This document shows positions 34,747-43,662 of a DNA stretch of 64,000 nucleotides, one piece after another; the first letter of the stretch is position 1; the number at the start of each line of letters is the position of its first letter. Made by a program: the position numbers and the translations under genes. Location of the stretch: contig JANQPF010000027.1 of NCBI GenBank assembly GCA_028285415.1, positions 1 through 64,000 of the forward strand, written 5' to 3'. This stretch comes from Pseudomonadales bacterium. Its GTDB lineage: Bacteria > Pseudomonadota > Gammaproteobacteria > Pseudomonadales > Azotimanducaceae. The notes beneath the pieces were generated by a model. It saw only the letters and a list, made by a program, of their open reading frames with translations. It ran no database searches and was not told the origin of the DNA.

Positions 34747-35613
34747 TTAAGCTCCTCTTGCCCGTTGTCCAGCAATCTCAGCGGCGCGTCGACACAGTAC
34801 CGCAACGACTTTGCGGCGATATTCGGCGGTGCCGCGTTTGTCGGTGATTGGCGACGATGCCGCCGTGCAGGCTTCGCCGGCCGCCTGCAGTGCCGCCTCG
34901 TCGAGTTTGCCGCCGATGAGCGCATCCGCCGCGGCGGGTACGAGAATGGCCGTTGGGGCAACAGCCCCTATGGCTACGCGGGCCGCGGTGCAGGTGCCGT
35001 CGTCATCCAGGGTGACGCTGACGCCGCAGCCGGCTACCGCAATGTCCATCTCCGTGCGGGGAATGAAACGCAGGTAGGCATCGCGGCTGTGGGCCGCCGG
35101 CCTGGGGATTTTTACGCCGAGCAGAAACTCTCCGGGTTCGAGAGCATTCGTACCCACACCGGTGACAAACTCGTCAACGGGAAGCTCGCGACCACCGTTT
35201 GCGTTTGCGATATCGCAGATGGCGCCGGCGGCAATCAGTGCCGGAATGCTGTCACCTGCCGGGGAAGCGTTGCAGAGGTTGCCGCAGATGGTTGCGCGCC
35301 CCTGAATCTGCGTCGAGCCGATGAGATCGCCGGCCTCCGTGACGCCGGGCAGCAGATTGCACAGCGCTTCGTTCTCGTTCATCAAGGCGCTGCTGACCGC
35401 TGCGCCGACATAAACCTCGTCATCGCCGATGTCCAGACGATTGGTCTCGGCCAGCGATTTGATATCGACGATGGTGCGTGGTTCGCGATCCACCGATCGC
35501 ATCTGCACCAGGAGATCCGTTCCTCCCGCAATCACCTGTGCTCTGTCCGCCGCGCCCAGGGCTGCGACGACGTCATCGACAGATTGTGGCGCCACGTAGG
35601 CAAATGCCCCCAT
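34747..35613 (-). CDS. FAD-binding subunit of a molybdenum hydroxylase
   Basis: The medium subunit (CoxM type), 288 residues. FAD-binding motifs VIAGGTDLLVQMR (near residue 42) and IQGRATICGNLCNASPAGDSIPALIAAGA are both clear, followed by the C-terminal CODH_FAD domain. It is first in a three-gene minus-strand unit with the 2Fe-2S subunit and the PfkB kinase. Upstream is 206 bp shared with the divergent pepQ. No large subunit gene (750-800 residues) lies on either side. Confidence 0.92.
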   Translation of the reverse strand: MGAFAYVAPQSVDDVVAALGAADRAQVIAGGTDLLVQMRSVDREPRTIVDIKSLAETNRLDIGDDEVYVGAAVSSALMNENEALCNLLPGVTEAGDLIGSTQIQGRATICGNLCNASPAGDSIPALIAAGAICDIANANGGRELPVDEFVTGVGTNALEPGEFLLGVKIPRPAAHSRDAYLRFIPRTEMDIAVAGCGVSVTLDDDGTCTAARVAIGAVAPTAILVPAAADALIGGKLDEAALQAAGEACTAASSPITDKRGTAEYRRKVVAVLCRRAAEIAGQRARGA

Positions 35614-35819
35614 GTGTCCTCCCGCTTGAAAGTATGTAAGTGCTCAATTGCAGCGGCAATCTATCACGGAAGCCAGCGGGTCAAAAGCCTGCGTCTGCGC
35701 ACAGCGGACTAGCGACCGGGTTGGCGAAAACGCCTGCGCGAGTGGCGCTGGCACTTTACTACGCCCCCAGTTCTCACCGTAGAATGCGCCGCTCAGACAG
35801 CAAATTCAGGTAGGGTCCC

Positions 35820-37178
35820 TTGGCGCAAGATCCGGAAGCAGAATCGCTGCAGGCGCACCGCGCGGAACACGTGGCAACGCTCAGCGAACGTTGGACGCAG
35901 GCACTTGCCAGGTTCGACTATGACGGCGCGTGGCTCGGCGCGGGCAGCGAGTCGTTCTATTTTCAGGATGATCACGGGCCGCGCTTCAAGCCGAATCCGT
36001 ATCTCTGTCAGTGGCTCGACCCGCAGTTCGTCAGCCCGGAAGCGAAGCTCCTGCTGCGTCGTGATGCCCGTCCGCAGCTTTTCCTCGTACAGTCCGAAGA
36101 CTACTGGCACGCGAGCGCCCCGCTGCCGGAGCACATGCAGGCGCATCTGGACATCCGGACTTTTCCAGATGCCGCCGCCCAGCTGGCAGCCTGTCAGGCC
36201 GCGGTGAGTGCGGAGGAAACGCTGGCCCACGTCGGGCCCGCGGTTGCGGACAACGAAGCGATGGGGGATCTCAATCCGCCTGCTCTCCTCGATCACCTGC
36301 ATTTTGGCCGCGCGGTCAAAACGAGCTACGAGATTGCCGCGATGCGGATTGCCAGCGACGTCGGCGCCCGTGGACATCTTGCGGCGGCGCAGACGTTCCA
36401 CGCAGGCGGATCGGAGTTCGACGTTCACATGGCGTATTTGGCCGCGTCACAGCAGAACGAGGCTGCGCTGCCCTACGGCAACATCGTCGCCATCAACGAG
36501 CATGCAAGCGTGCTGCACTATCAGTTCCAGGAACGCATGCGCCCGGACAGGGCGCGGAGTCTTCTGATCGATGCGGGCGGTGAGTACCGAGGTTTTGCCA
36601 GCGACATCACCCGCACCTATGCCGCAGCCGAGGGTGATCACGACGAGTTTGTCGCGCTGCTCGACGCGATGCAGGTGCACCAGGACCGCCTTGTAGCCGG
36701 GGTGCGGCCCGGACGTACGTTTGCCGATCTACACGTGCAGATGCACGAACAGCTTGCCGAGGTGCTCGCCACAAACGGTCTCGTCACCTGCAGCGCGGAA
36801 GCGGCCTTTGCCGACGGATTGACAACCTGTTTCTGTCCGCATGGACTCGGACACCTGCTTGGCCTGCAGGTGCACGACGTTGGTGGCCATCTGGCGGATG
36901 CCGAGGGTAACGCCGCGCCGCCGCCGGAGCAGTATCCAACGCTCCGCTTCACCCGGGCGATGGAGACGAATCAGGTGTTTACGATCGAGCCGGGACTCTA
37001 CTTCATCCCCATGCTGCTCGAACGCGAGCGGCGTAACGGTTCGGCAATCAACTGGGACGCGGTCGACCGGCTGATGCCCTATGGCGGCATCCGCATCGAA
37101 GACAATATCCGCGTGCTGGACGACGGTGTCGAAAACCTGACTCGGGACGCGTTTGCCAGAGTTGCCGATGAGTGCTGA
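35820..37178 (+). CDS. pepQ: Xaa-Pro dipeptidase (PepQ, M24B)
   Basis: A manganese metallopeptidase that cleaves X-Pro dipeptides. It has 452 residues, near the 443 of E. coli PepQ. Metal ligands occur in the usual order: Asp in LIDAGGEYRGFASDITRTYA, His in GLGHLLGLQVHDVGG, Glu in FTIEPGLYFIP and Glu in GGIRIEDN. It starts at TTG 35820, preceded by AGG. Its 3' end overlaps the S9 peptidase gene by 11 bp, so a peptide-degrading operon is likely. Confidence 0.93.
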   Translation: MAQDPEAESLQAHRAEHVATLSERWTQALARFDYDGAWLGAGSESFYFQDDHGPRFKPNPYLCQWLDPQFVSPEAKLLLRRDARPQLFLVQSEDYWHASAPLPEHMQAHLDIRTFPDAAAQLAACQAAVSAEETLAHVGPAVADNEAMGDLNPPALLDHLHFGRAVKTSYEIAAMRIASDVGARGHLAAAQTFHAGGSEFDVHMAYLAASQQNEAALPYGNIVAINEHASVLHYQFQERMRPDRARSLLIDAGGEYRGFASDITRTYAAAEGDHDEFVALLDAMQVHQDRLVAGVRPGRTFADLHVQMHEQLAEVLATNGLVTCSAEAAFADGLTTCFCPHGLGHLLGLQVHDVGGHLADAEGNAAPPPEQYPTLRFTRAMETNQVFTIEPGLYFIPMLLERERRNGSAINWDAVDRLMPYGGIRIEDNIRVLDDGVENLTRDAFARVADEC

Positions 37179-39312
37179 GCGTCTCACACCGAAGCGCCTT
37201 TTCAGCGCCCCGCCGCTCACCGGCAGCACACCTCAGGACCTCAAGTTCACGCCCGACGGATCGGGCCTGACTTATCTCCGCGCGGCGGATGACGATCGCG
37301 AGCGTATGGATCTCTGGCGAATCGATCTCGCCGATCTCAGTCATCACCTCTGGGTGGATGGACGAACGCTCGCAACCGATGCGGACGTGGCCAGTCTCAC
37401 CGCTGCGGAGCGCGCAGAACGCGAACGCCGTCGTCGTTTCCATCACGGTGTGACCGAATACGACTGGCATCCGGACGGCAGCCGGCTGCTCCTGCCCGCC
37501 GACGGCAGAGCGCTCCTGCTGACGCCGGGCGGTGACGGCACCTGGCTGTGTCCGGCGGGTACCCGGCAGAGCGGCTTCACCCTGGACCCGCAGGGCCAGC
37601 GGCTGAGTTATGTGCGCGGTGGTGATCTACATGTCTGGGACGTCTTGGAGGGCACCGAGAAACGCCTCACGGAAGATGCGTCTGACACGTTGTCCAACGG
37701 GCTGCCGGACTTTCTCGCGGCCGAAGAGATGCATCGCTTTGCCGGGCACTGGTGGTCCAGCGACGGTGCCAGCATCTGCTATTGCAAGGTGGACGAATCC
37801 ACGGTTGCCGTCAGCCACCGTCTCGAGATGGAAGCTGACGGGGCGCGCACCATCGAACAGCGTTACCCCTACGCGGGTGCCGAAAATCCGCGTGTGGCGC
37901 TCTGGAGGGTTGATCTGACCACCGGCGAGCACGCCTGCCTGTGGCAGTGCGACGGCGCAGAGGCTTATCTGGCCCGGGTGACCATGGGCGACAACTTTGC
38001 GCTCCTGCAGATCCAGGATCGATTGCAGCAGCGTCTCACGCTCAGGCGGATAGAGCTCGCCTCAGGCGAAGCCCGGGAGCTCTACACGGAAACGGTCGAT
38101 ACCTGGATCAATCTCAGCGACGACTTAAAGCTGCTCGATGACGGTACGGTGCTGCTCAGCTCGGAACAAAGCGGTACGCGGCAGGTGTATGCTCTGGGAC
38201 AGGACGGAGCGGTGCAGGCGATCCCCTGCCCGACCCACGTCAACGCGGTGCACGGATGTCACGACGACGCCGTGTTCGTATCCGGCTGGCAGGACAGCCC
38301 CACAGAGAATCATCTTTTCCGGCTCGCCGGCGGCGCTGTAGAACAGCTGACGCAGGCAGCCGGCTGGCACGACGTTGCCCTCGATGTGACGTGCACCCAA
38401 TACCTGGACCGATTCTCCAGCCCTGACGTGTTGGTGGAAGTCAGCGTCGCAAGCCTCAGCGCGCAGACGCCACCTCGGCAGATCCATGCCGAAGTGGTGG
38501 ATGGCGAACATCCGTACGCGCCGTACCTGGCTTCCCATGTGATGAGTCAATTCGGCGAGATTCCGGCGGCGGACGGCCAGCGCCTGTGTTATCGCCTGAC
38601 GCCGCCCGCCAGGATCGAGGGGCAGCACGCGACCATCGTTTACGTGTACGGCGGACCCGGTGCACAGAAAGTGCGCCGGGATTGGGGATCGCTCCTGGTG
38701 CAGATGTTTGCTCACTACGGTTTTGCGGTGCTCGAGGTCGACAATCGAGGTAGCGGCAACCGCGGTCATGCATTCGAAGCGCCGATTTACCGCCAGCTTG
38801 GGGAAGTTGAAGTTGTCGATCAGCTCGAGGGGCTCACCGTGCTCCGCGAGCAGCCGTGGGCGGACCTCAATCGTGTGGGCATTTTCGGACACAGCTACGG
38901 CGGCTACATGACGCTCATGTGCATGAGCAAAGCGCCGTCAGCGTTCGCTGCCGGTGTGGCCGTCGCACCGGTGAGCGACTGGCAGCTTTACGATACCCAC
39001 TATACGGAACGCTACATGGGGCTGCCGGCGGATAATGCGGCCGGTTATGAAGCCGCGAACGTATTACCCCACCTGCACAATCTCAACGCGCCGCTCCTTT
39101 TGATGCACGGCATGGCCGATGACAACGTGCTCTTTACCAACAGCACGCTCTTGATGGGCAAGCTGCAGGATCTGGGTATCCCGTTTGACCTGATGACTTA
39201 TCCGGGCGCGAAGCATTCGATGCAGGAGCAGAGCGTGTCGGTGCATCGTTTTGAGATGATTCTCAGCTTCTTTGCGCGTCATCTGCAGCAGGGTCATCGG
39301 CAACATGGGTGA
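37168..39312 (+). CDS. S9-family prolyl oligopeptidase / DPP IV-like peptidase
   Basis: A serine peptidase of 714 residues if started at ATG 37168 (a TTG at 37153 is also in frame). The N-terminal half is a beta-propeller (DPP IV-type). The C-terminal alpha/beta-hydrolase domain has the nucleophile in GIFGHSYGGYMTLMCM, Asp in GMADDNVLFTNS and His in GAKHSMQEQ. HRFAGHWWSSD and KVDESTVAVSHR resemble DPP IV subfamily members, which release X-Pro or X-Ala dipeptides. No signal peptide is obvious, so it is probably cytoplasmic. It pairs functionally with pepQ. Confidence 0.9.
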   Translation: MSAERLTPKRLFSAPPLTGSTPQDLKFTPDGSGLTYLRAADDDRERMDLWRIDLADLSHHLWVDGRTLATDADVASLTAAERAERERRRRFHHGVTEYDWHPDGSRLLLPADGRALLLTPGGDGTWLCPAGTRQSGFTLDPQGQRLSYVRGGDLHVWDVLEGTEKRLTEDASDTLSNGLPDFLAAEEMHRFAGHWWSSDGASICYCKVDESTVAVSHRLEMEADGARTIEQRYPYAGAENPRVALWRVDLTTGEHACLWQCDGAEAYLARVTMGDNFALLQIQDRLQQRLTLRRIELASGEARELYTETVDTWINLSDDLKLLDDGTVLLSSEQSGTRQVYALGQDGAVQAIPCPTHVNAVHGCHDDAVFVSGWQDSPTENHLFRLAGGAVEQLTQAAGWHDVALDVTCTQYLDRFSSPDVLVEVSVASLSAQTPPRQIHAEVVDGEHPYAPYLASHVMSQFGEIPAADGQRLCYRLTPPARIEGQHATIVYVYGGPGAQKVRRDWGSLLVQMFAHYGFAVLEVDNRGSGNRGHAFEAPIYRQLGEVEVVDQLEGLTVLREQPWADLNRVGIFGHSYGGYMTLMCMSKAPSAFAAGVAVAPVSDWQLYDTHYTERYMGLPADNAAGYEAANVLPHLHNLNAPLLLMHGMADDNVLFTNSTLLMGKLQDLGIPFDLMTYPGAKHSMQEQSVSVHRFEMILSFFARHLQQGHRQHG

Positions 39313-39760
39313 CCTTGTCGTCGAAGGCGCAACCGCGGCCGACATCGATTTCATCGTGCAGTGTAATCGGGACATGGCCGGCGAGACGGAAGACCTCGGA
39401 CTCGACGCCGATGTCCTGCGCGGCGGGATCAGCTATCTCATGGCGCACCGCGGGGAAGGATTTTATCTCGTCGCCCGCCGGGATGGCGTTGCGGTCGGTA
39501 CGCTGATGGTGACCTTCGAATGGAGCGACTGGCGTAACGGCCGCTTCTGGTGGATCCAGAGCGTTTATGTGCTGCCGGCGGCGCGGCGTCAGGGCGTCTA
39601 TCGCGCGTTGCACGAAGCGGTGCGGCAAGCAGCCAGCCGCGATGCACAGGCGTGTGGTATCCGCCTCTACGTCGAGCGTGAGAACGTGACGGCGCAGCAG
39701 ACCTATCGGGAGATCGGCATGCAGGAGACGCGCTACCGTCTATACGAGGAAGAGTTCTGA
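39305..39760 (+). CDS. GNAT-family N-acetyltransferase
   Basis: A 151-residue acetyltransferase. ATG 39305 overlaps the stop of the S9 peptidase gene by 8 bp. The acetyl-CoA-binding pattern is in VYVLPAARRQGVYRALHEAV, where the usual RxxGxG/A reads RRQGVY, and the C-terminal strand LYVERENVTAQQTYREIGMQETRY is typical of the fold. The substrate is not evident. It is the third gene of the pepQ-S9-GNAT unit, 14 bp from the convergent tatD. Confidence 0.87.
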   Translation: MGDLVVEGATAADIDFIVQCNRDMAGETEDLGLDADVLRGGISYLMAHRGEGFYLVARRDGVAVGTLMVTFEWSDWRNGRFWWIQSVYVLPAARRQGVYRALHEAVRQAASRDAQACGIRLYVERENVTAQQTYREIGMQETRYRLYEEEF

Positions 39761-39774
39761 TTCTATTGCACGGA

Positions 39775-40527
39775 TCAAGCGCTCGCGGCGCTGAAGAGCG
39801 CGTAGAAGTTGCCGCGGGTCACGTCTGCAAGCTCAGCCGCGGACGTCTGGCGCAGCGCCGCCAGAAAGTCTGCGGTATCGGCCACATAGGCCGGTTCGTT
39901 TTTCTGTCCCCGGTGCGGTACGGGCGCAAGCCACGGCGCGTCGGTTTCGATCAGGAGGCGCTCGTCGGGGACGCGCTCGGCGACGTAGCGCACGTTAGCC
40001 GCGTTCTTGAACGTGACGATGCCGGAGATGGAGATGTAGTACCCCATGGAAAGAGCCTGCTCAGCCATCTGCCACGACTCGGTGAAACAGTGCAGCACCC
40101 CGCGCACGCCGGGAAAGTCCCGCAGTAGGGCCAGGGTGTCTGCCTCTGCGGCTCTGGTATGCACGATCACCGGTAGCTGATGCTCGTCCGCCAACGCCAG
40201 TTGTTGCTCGAAGGTTCGCCGTTGCGCCGCCTGCTTCTCAGAGTCGGTTTCGTAGTGGTAGTCGAGTCCCATTTCACCGACGGCAACGACGCGGGGCTTG
40301 TCCAGATACTGCGCGACCCAGCCGGCATTGCCGCTGCAGCTGCCCGGGTGTTCACCGACGCTTGCCCAGACATCCTCGTGCAAGGCGGCCAGTTCCAGCA
40401 CTTCCTCAATGGCTGCGGCTTCGACGCCGATGCACAGGCACGCGGATACGCCCCGCTCCCTGGCTCGAGCCAGAGCGGCCGTCGGGTTTTCCAGATAGTT
40501 CAGATGGCAGTGTGAGTCGACGAGCAC
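39775..40527 (-). CDS. tatD: TatD-family metal-dependent hydrolase
   Basis: An amidohydrolase-fold deoxyribonuclease of about 250 residues. VDSHCHLNYL gives the HxH metal motif, VAVGEMGLDYHYE the Glu ligand, VIVHTRAAEADTL a His, HCFTESW another, and LLIETDAPWLAP the Asp. GTG 40527 is the sensible start; upstream residues are a non-coding run. It is the last gene of the fab-holB-pilZ operon, 10 bp after pilZ, the usual position in Pseudomonas and relatives. Confidence 0.92.
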   Translation of the reverse strand: MLVDSHCHLNYLENPTAALARARERGVSACLCIGVEAAAIEEVLELAALHEDVWASVGEHPGSCSGNAGWVAQYLDKPRVVAVGEMGLDYHYETDSEKQAAQRRTFEQQLALADEHQLPVIVHTRAAEADTLALLRDFPGVRGVLHCFTESWQMAEQALSMGYYISISGIVTFKNAANVRYVAERVPDERLLIETDAPWLAPVPHRGQKNEPAYVADTADFLAALRQTSAAELADVTRGNFYALFSAASA

Positions 40528-40537
40528 GAAGCGCCGA

Positions 40538-40891
40538 TCACATGGTATGGGTATGGCGATCCGATTGCAGCGCACCGGCCAGATACGTTTCGATCTTGCT
40601 GCGTGCCACGTCGTCCTGATCGTTGAACTGGACACCAATACCGGCCGCGCGGTTGCCCTGCGCGCCCTTTGGTGTAATCCAGACGACCTTGCCGGCAACC
40701 GGGATCTTCTCTGCCTCATCCATCAGGTTCAGCAGCATGAACACCTCGTCGCCGAGTTCGTACTCTTTCTTGGTTGGGATGAACAGTCCGCCGTTGCGAA
40801 CGAAGGGCATGTAAGCGGCATACAGCACCGCTTTGTCCTTGATGGCCAGGGACAGAATACCGTTTCTGACTCCACGCTTACCTGCTGACAT
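40538..40891 (-). CDS. pilZ: Type IV pilus assembly PilZ protein
   Basis: A 117-residue PilZ-fold protein (YAAYMPFVRNGGLFIPTKKEYELGDEVFMLLNL, then VAGKVVWITPKGAQGNRAAGIGVQF). In this operon position (holB-pilZ-tatD) the orthologue acts in type IV pilus biogenesis. The canonical RxxxR motif before the barrel is absent (the start runs NGILSLAIKDKAVLYAAYMP), so c-di-GMP binding is not expected, as in Pseudomonas PilZ. No pilus genes lie in the window. A 269-bp spacer separates it from holB. Confidence 0.9.
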   Translation of the reverse strand: MSAGKRGVRNGILSLAIKDKAVLYAAYMPFVRNGGLFIPTKKEYELGDEVFMLLNLMDEAEKIPVAGKVVWITPKGAQGNRAAGIGVQFNDQDDVARSKIETYLAGALQSDRHTHTM

Positions 40892-41160
40892 TTGAAACTG
40901 ACGTCCTATTTCCTGCGTGTTCCTGCGTGTGGTGCACGCTGATTCAGTGGGTTGACCTGATTGATTCTAGAAAGATTCTCTAAGAGTTTGATTTAGATGA
41001 TAAAAACCATCGCTCACTAGCAGAGTGCCTCGAATCCGAGCGGCCTACCGGCTGACCCAGGTCCACGCCTTATGTTCCGTGCCCCGGCGCGCCCCGTCAA
41101 TGGTCAAAATATGAACCAGCGCGCATTTTGAACCGCCCTGATGGTTGAAATGGCAACCCA

Positions 41161-42021
41161 TCACCCGGCCAGACGTCGCCAGCGCACGACCAGATTTTCC
41201 AGCAGCAGCTGGGCGTTTGCCGCATTGGACGTCTCAATCTGTCGGCGTGCCGACAGAATGTCGTCGCTGAACCCGTGCAGCACCCCTGCCGGGGCGTTCA
41301 GACCCGGAATGACATCGCCGCCGAGGTGCATCAGCAGGCGCCGGTACCAGCGTCCCAGCCATGCGGCGGCGCCCTGCTCGACCGCAACCGCAACCGCTTT
41401 GGAAAGCTCTGCGGTCGTCAGGGTCGCAAGCCACGCGGTCAGGTTTTCCGCGCCTTCAGCCAGCACCGATTGCACGGTCAGCGGCGCGCGGCCGCACTCG
41501 GCGAACTCGGCGTCACTGACGTCAATGCCCTGCTCGGCGAGCCACGCGCGCGCCAGAGCCGCGTCGGGCGCGACGACAAATCGCTGACAGCGGCTGCGTA
41601 TGGTCGGCAGGAGGCGTCCCCAGTTGGTGGTTGCAAGCAGCAGGTGGGTTGCGGGTGGGGGTTCCTCGAGGGTTTTCAGCAGCGCGTTGGCCGCAGCCTG
41701 GTTCAGGAGATGTGCATCGAGAATGGCGACAACCTTGCGCGGTGCGGATTGTGCGGTCTGCACGGCGAACTGATTGATCTGCCGCACCTGATCAATTTTG
41801 ATTTCAGCGCCGTCAGGGACCACCCAGCGGAAATCGGGATGCGCAAACTCTGCCATCGGGGCAGCCGTTTCCGCATCGATCAGCGACAGCGCGGTGGCGG
41901 CGAGCAAATTTTCCTCACCCCACCCGACCGGAGCTGACAGTGCCATCGCGTTGGGTAGTCTGTCCGAATCTCTGAGCGCCGCAATTCGGCTGAGCACGTC
42001 GTTGTGCCAGGGGTAGGTCAT
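41161..42021 (-). CDS. holB: DNA polymerase III subunit delta'
   Basis: A clamp-loader subunit, 286 residues. It starts MTYPWHNDVLSRI and contains DAHLLNQAAANALLKTLEEPPPATHLLLATT and the sensor motif SRCQRF, typical of delta' proteins. The region corresponding to the nucleotide-binding P-loop reads APVGWGEENLL and is degenerate, as expected, because delta' does not bind ATP. Start ATG 42021 overlaps the tmk stop by 4 bp (ATGA). Confidence 0.93.
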   Translation of the reverse strand: MTYPWHNDVLSRIAALRDSDRLPNAMALSAPVGWGEENLLAATALSLIDAETAAPMAEFAHPDFRWVVPDGAEIKIDQVRQINQFAVQTAQSAPRKVVAILDAHLLNQAAANALLKTLEEPPPATHLLLATTNWGRLLPTIRSRCQRFVVAPDAALARAWLAEQGIDVSDAEFAECGRAPLTVQSVLAEGAENLTAWLATLTTAELSKAVAVAVEQGAAAWLGRWYRRLLMHLGGDVIPGLNAPAGVLHGFSDDILSARRQIETSNAANAQLLLENLVVRWRRLAG

Positions 42022-42641
42022 GTCTGCGATGCGACGAAAGTTTGAACGACGCCCGCCACGGCAGCGCTGACCTCCGCCAACGGTACGCTGGCGTCGATGA
42101 CGTGCATGTGGGACTGCTCCCGCGCGCGGGCGAGGTAGCCCTGGCGCACGGCTTCGAAGAACATCAATTCCTCTCGCTCCAGCCGATCCTGGACCCGGTC
42201 GGCGATGCGAGCGCGTCCGATTTTCGGGTCGAGATCGAGATAGAGAGAGAGGTCCGGGCGGCGTGACTCTTGTACCCAGGATTCCAGCGCCTCGATGTAG
42301 CTGAGCGGCAGGCCGCGCCCGTAGCCCTGATAGGCAAACGTGGCATCGGTGAACCGGTCGCAAACAACCCACTGCCCTGCTGCGAGTCGCGGTTCGATCT
42401 CATTGACGAGATGCTGGCGGCGTGCAGCGAACATCAAGAGCAGCTCCGCCACCCCGTCGACGGTTTCGTCCCATTCCGCCAGGAGCAGCTTGCGCAGTGC
42501 TTCCGCCAGCGGGGTCCCACCGGGCTCCCGGGTGCGGTACACGTCAATGCCGGCCTGTACCAGCGTCTTGCAGACCACCTCGAGGTTGGTGGACTTGCCG
42601 GCCCCTTCAGAGCCTTCGAGCGTGATGAAGCGGCCGCTCAC
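42018..42641 (-). CDS. tmk: Thymidylate kinase
   Basis: It phosphorylates dTMP to dTDP. It has 207 residues with P-loop EGSEGAGKST (residues 9-18), the DRFTDATFAYQGYGRGL substrate motif and LDLDPKIG. It overlaps mltG upstream and holB downstream by 4 bp each, so all three are translated together. This is the standard order mltG-tmk-holB. Confidence 0.96.
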   Translation of the reverse strand: MSGRFITLEGSEGAGKSTNLEVVCKTLVQAGIDVYRTREPGGTPLAEALRKLLLAEWDETVDGVAELLLMFAARRQHLVNEIEPRLAAGQWVVCDRFTDATFAYQGYGRGLPLSYIEALESWVQESRRPDLSLYLDLDPKIGRARIADRVQDRLEREELMFFEAVRQGYLARAREQSHMHVIDASVPLAEVSAAVAGVVQTFVASQT

Positions 42642-43651
42642 GAGCGATCTATGCCGAGCTGATAGCGCCGTACGGCGGCGTTGTGCTCCTCGAGCGTGCG
42701 CGAAAACTGGCTGGAGCCATCCCCCCTGGCAACAAAATAGAGATAGTCGCCCGGTTCCGGGTGTGCCGCTGCCTCGAGGGAGGCGGCGGAAGGCAGCGCA
42801 ATCGCGGAAGGCGGCAGACCGCGGCGGGTATAAGAGTTGAAGGGCGTATCCTGTCGCAGGTGTGCACGGGTCAGATTGCCGTCGAAACTTTCGCCCAGCC
42901 CGTAGATCACCGTTGGATCCGTCTGCAGCAGCATGCCTTTCTCCAAGCGCAGATGAAATACCTGTGAGATTTTAGCCCGATCCGCAGCTCTGCCGGTTTC
43001 TTTTTCCACGATGGAGGCAAGAATCACAAGCTCCTCCACGCTGTTCAGCTGAAGATTTTCGGCGCGACCGTCCCAGGCAAGTTGCGCTCGGGTCAGCATG
43101 GCTTCGTGCGCGCGCATGAGAATGCTACGGTCCGATGCGCCTCGCGTGAACGTATAGGTGTCAGGAAAAAACATGCCCTCCGCAAAGCTCCCGCTCAAAC
43201 CGAGCTCCGCGTGCAGGGCTGCTGCCGTGGCTGCGTGCAACGTGTGCTCGAGCGCGCCTGCCTGACGCAGCACTTCGAGCACCTGCCTGACGGTCGTCCC
43301 TTCCAGCAGCTGCACCTGATGTTGCACCACCGCACCGTCGGCCATGGCGTTGAGCAGCCCGTCTGGCGTGGTTGTACCCGCCAGCGCGTATTCGCCAGCC
43401 TGCAGCCGGGTATCGAGGCCGCGCCAGCGGGAGTACCAGACCAGCAGTTCTGGATCATCAAGCAGCTCGCGCCGGTGTAAGCGCTGTGCGAGCTGACTGA
43501 CGCTCTGTCCGGGCTCGAGGATGATGGTGTTCGCAGCGGCGATCGCGAGCGGCTTGTTTGCCCAGCGATCCACGTAAATGGCCAGAGCAACTGCGGCTCC
43601 GGCAGCAGCGATTACTGCCGCAACCGCTACGTACAGGAGTTTTCGCGTCAT
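42638..43651 (-). CDS. mltG: Endolytic murein transglycosylase MltG
   Basis: A membrane-anchored enzyme that cuts nascent glycan strands. It has 337 residues with an N-terminal transmembrane helix (VAVAAVIAAAGAAVALAIYV), a LysM-like region, and the YceG domain with the catalytic Glu in LASIVEKETGRAADRAKISQVFHLRLEKGMLLQTDPTVIYG. It follows fabF by 11 bp. The pabC gene usually found between fabF and mltG is absent. Confidence 0.94.
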   Translation of the reverse strand: MTRKLLYVAVAAVIAAAGAAVALAIYVDRWANKPLAIAAANTIILEPGQSVSQLAQRLHRRELLDDPELLVWYSRWRGLDTRLQAGEYALAGTTTPDGLLNAMADGAVVQHQVQLLEGTTVRQVLEVLRQAGALEHTLHAATAAALHAELGLSGSFAEGMFFPDTYTFTRGASDRSILMRAHEAMLTRAQLAWDGRAENLQLNSVEELVILASIVEKETGRAADRAKISQVFHLRLEKGMLLQTDPTVIYGLGESFDGNLTRAHLRQDTPFNSYTRRGLPPSAIALPSAASLEAAAHPEPGDYLYFVARGDGSSQFSRTLEEHNAAVRRYQLGIDRS

Positions 43652-43662
43652 TGAGCGGGCTG

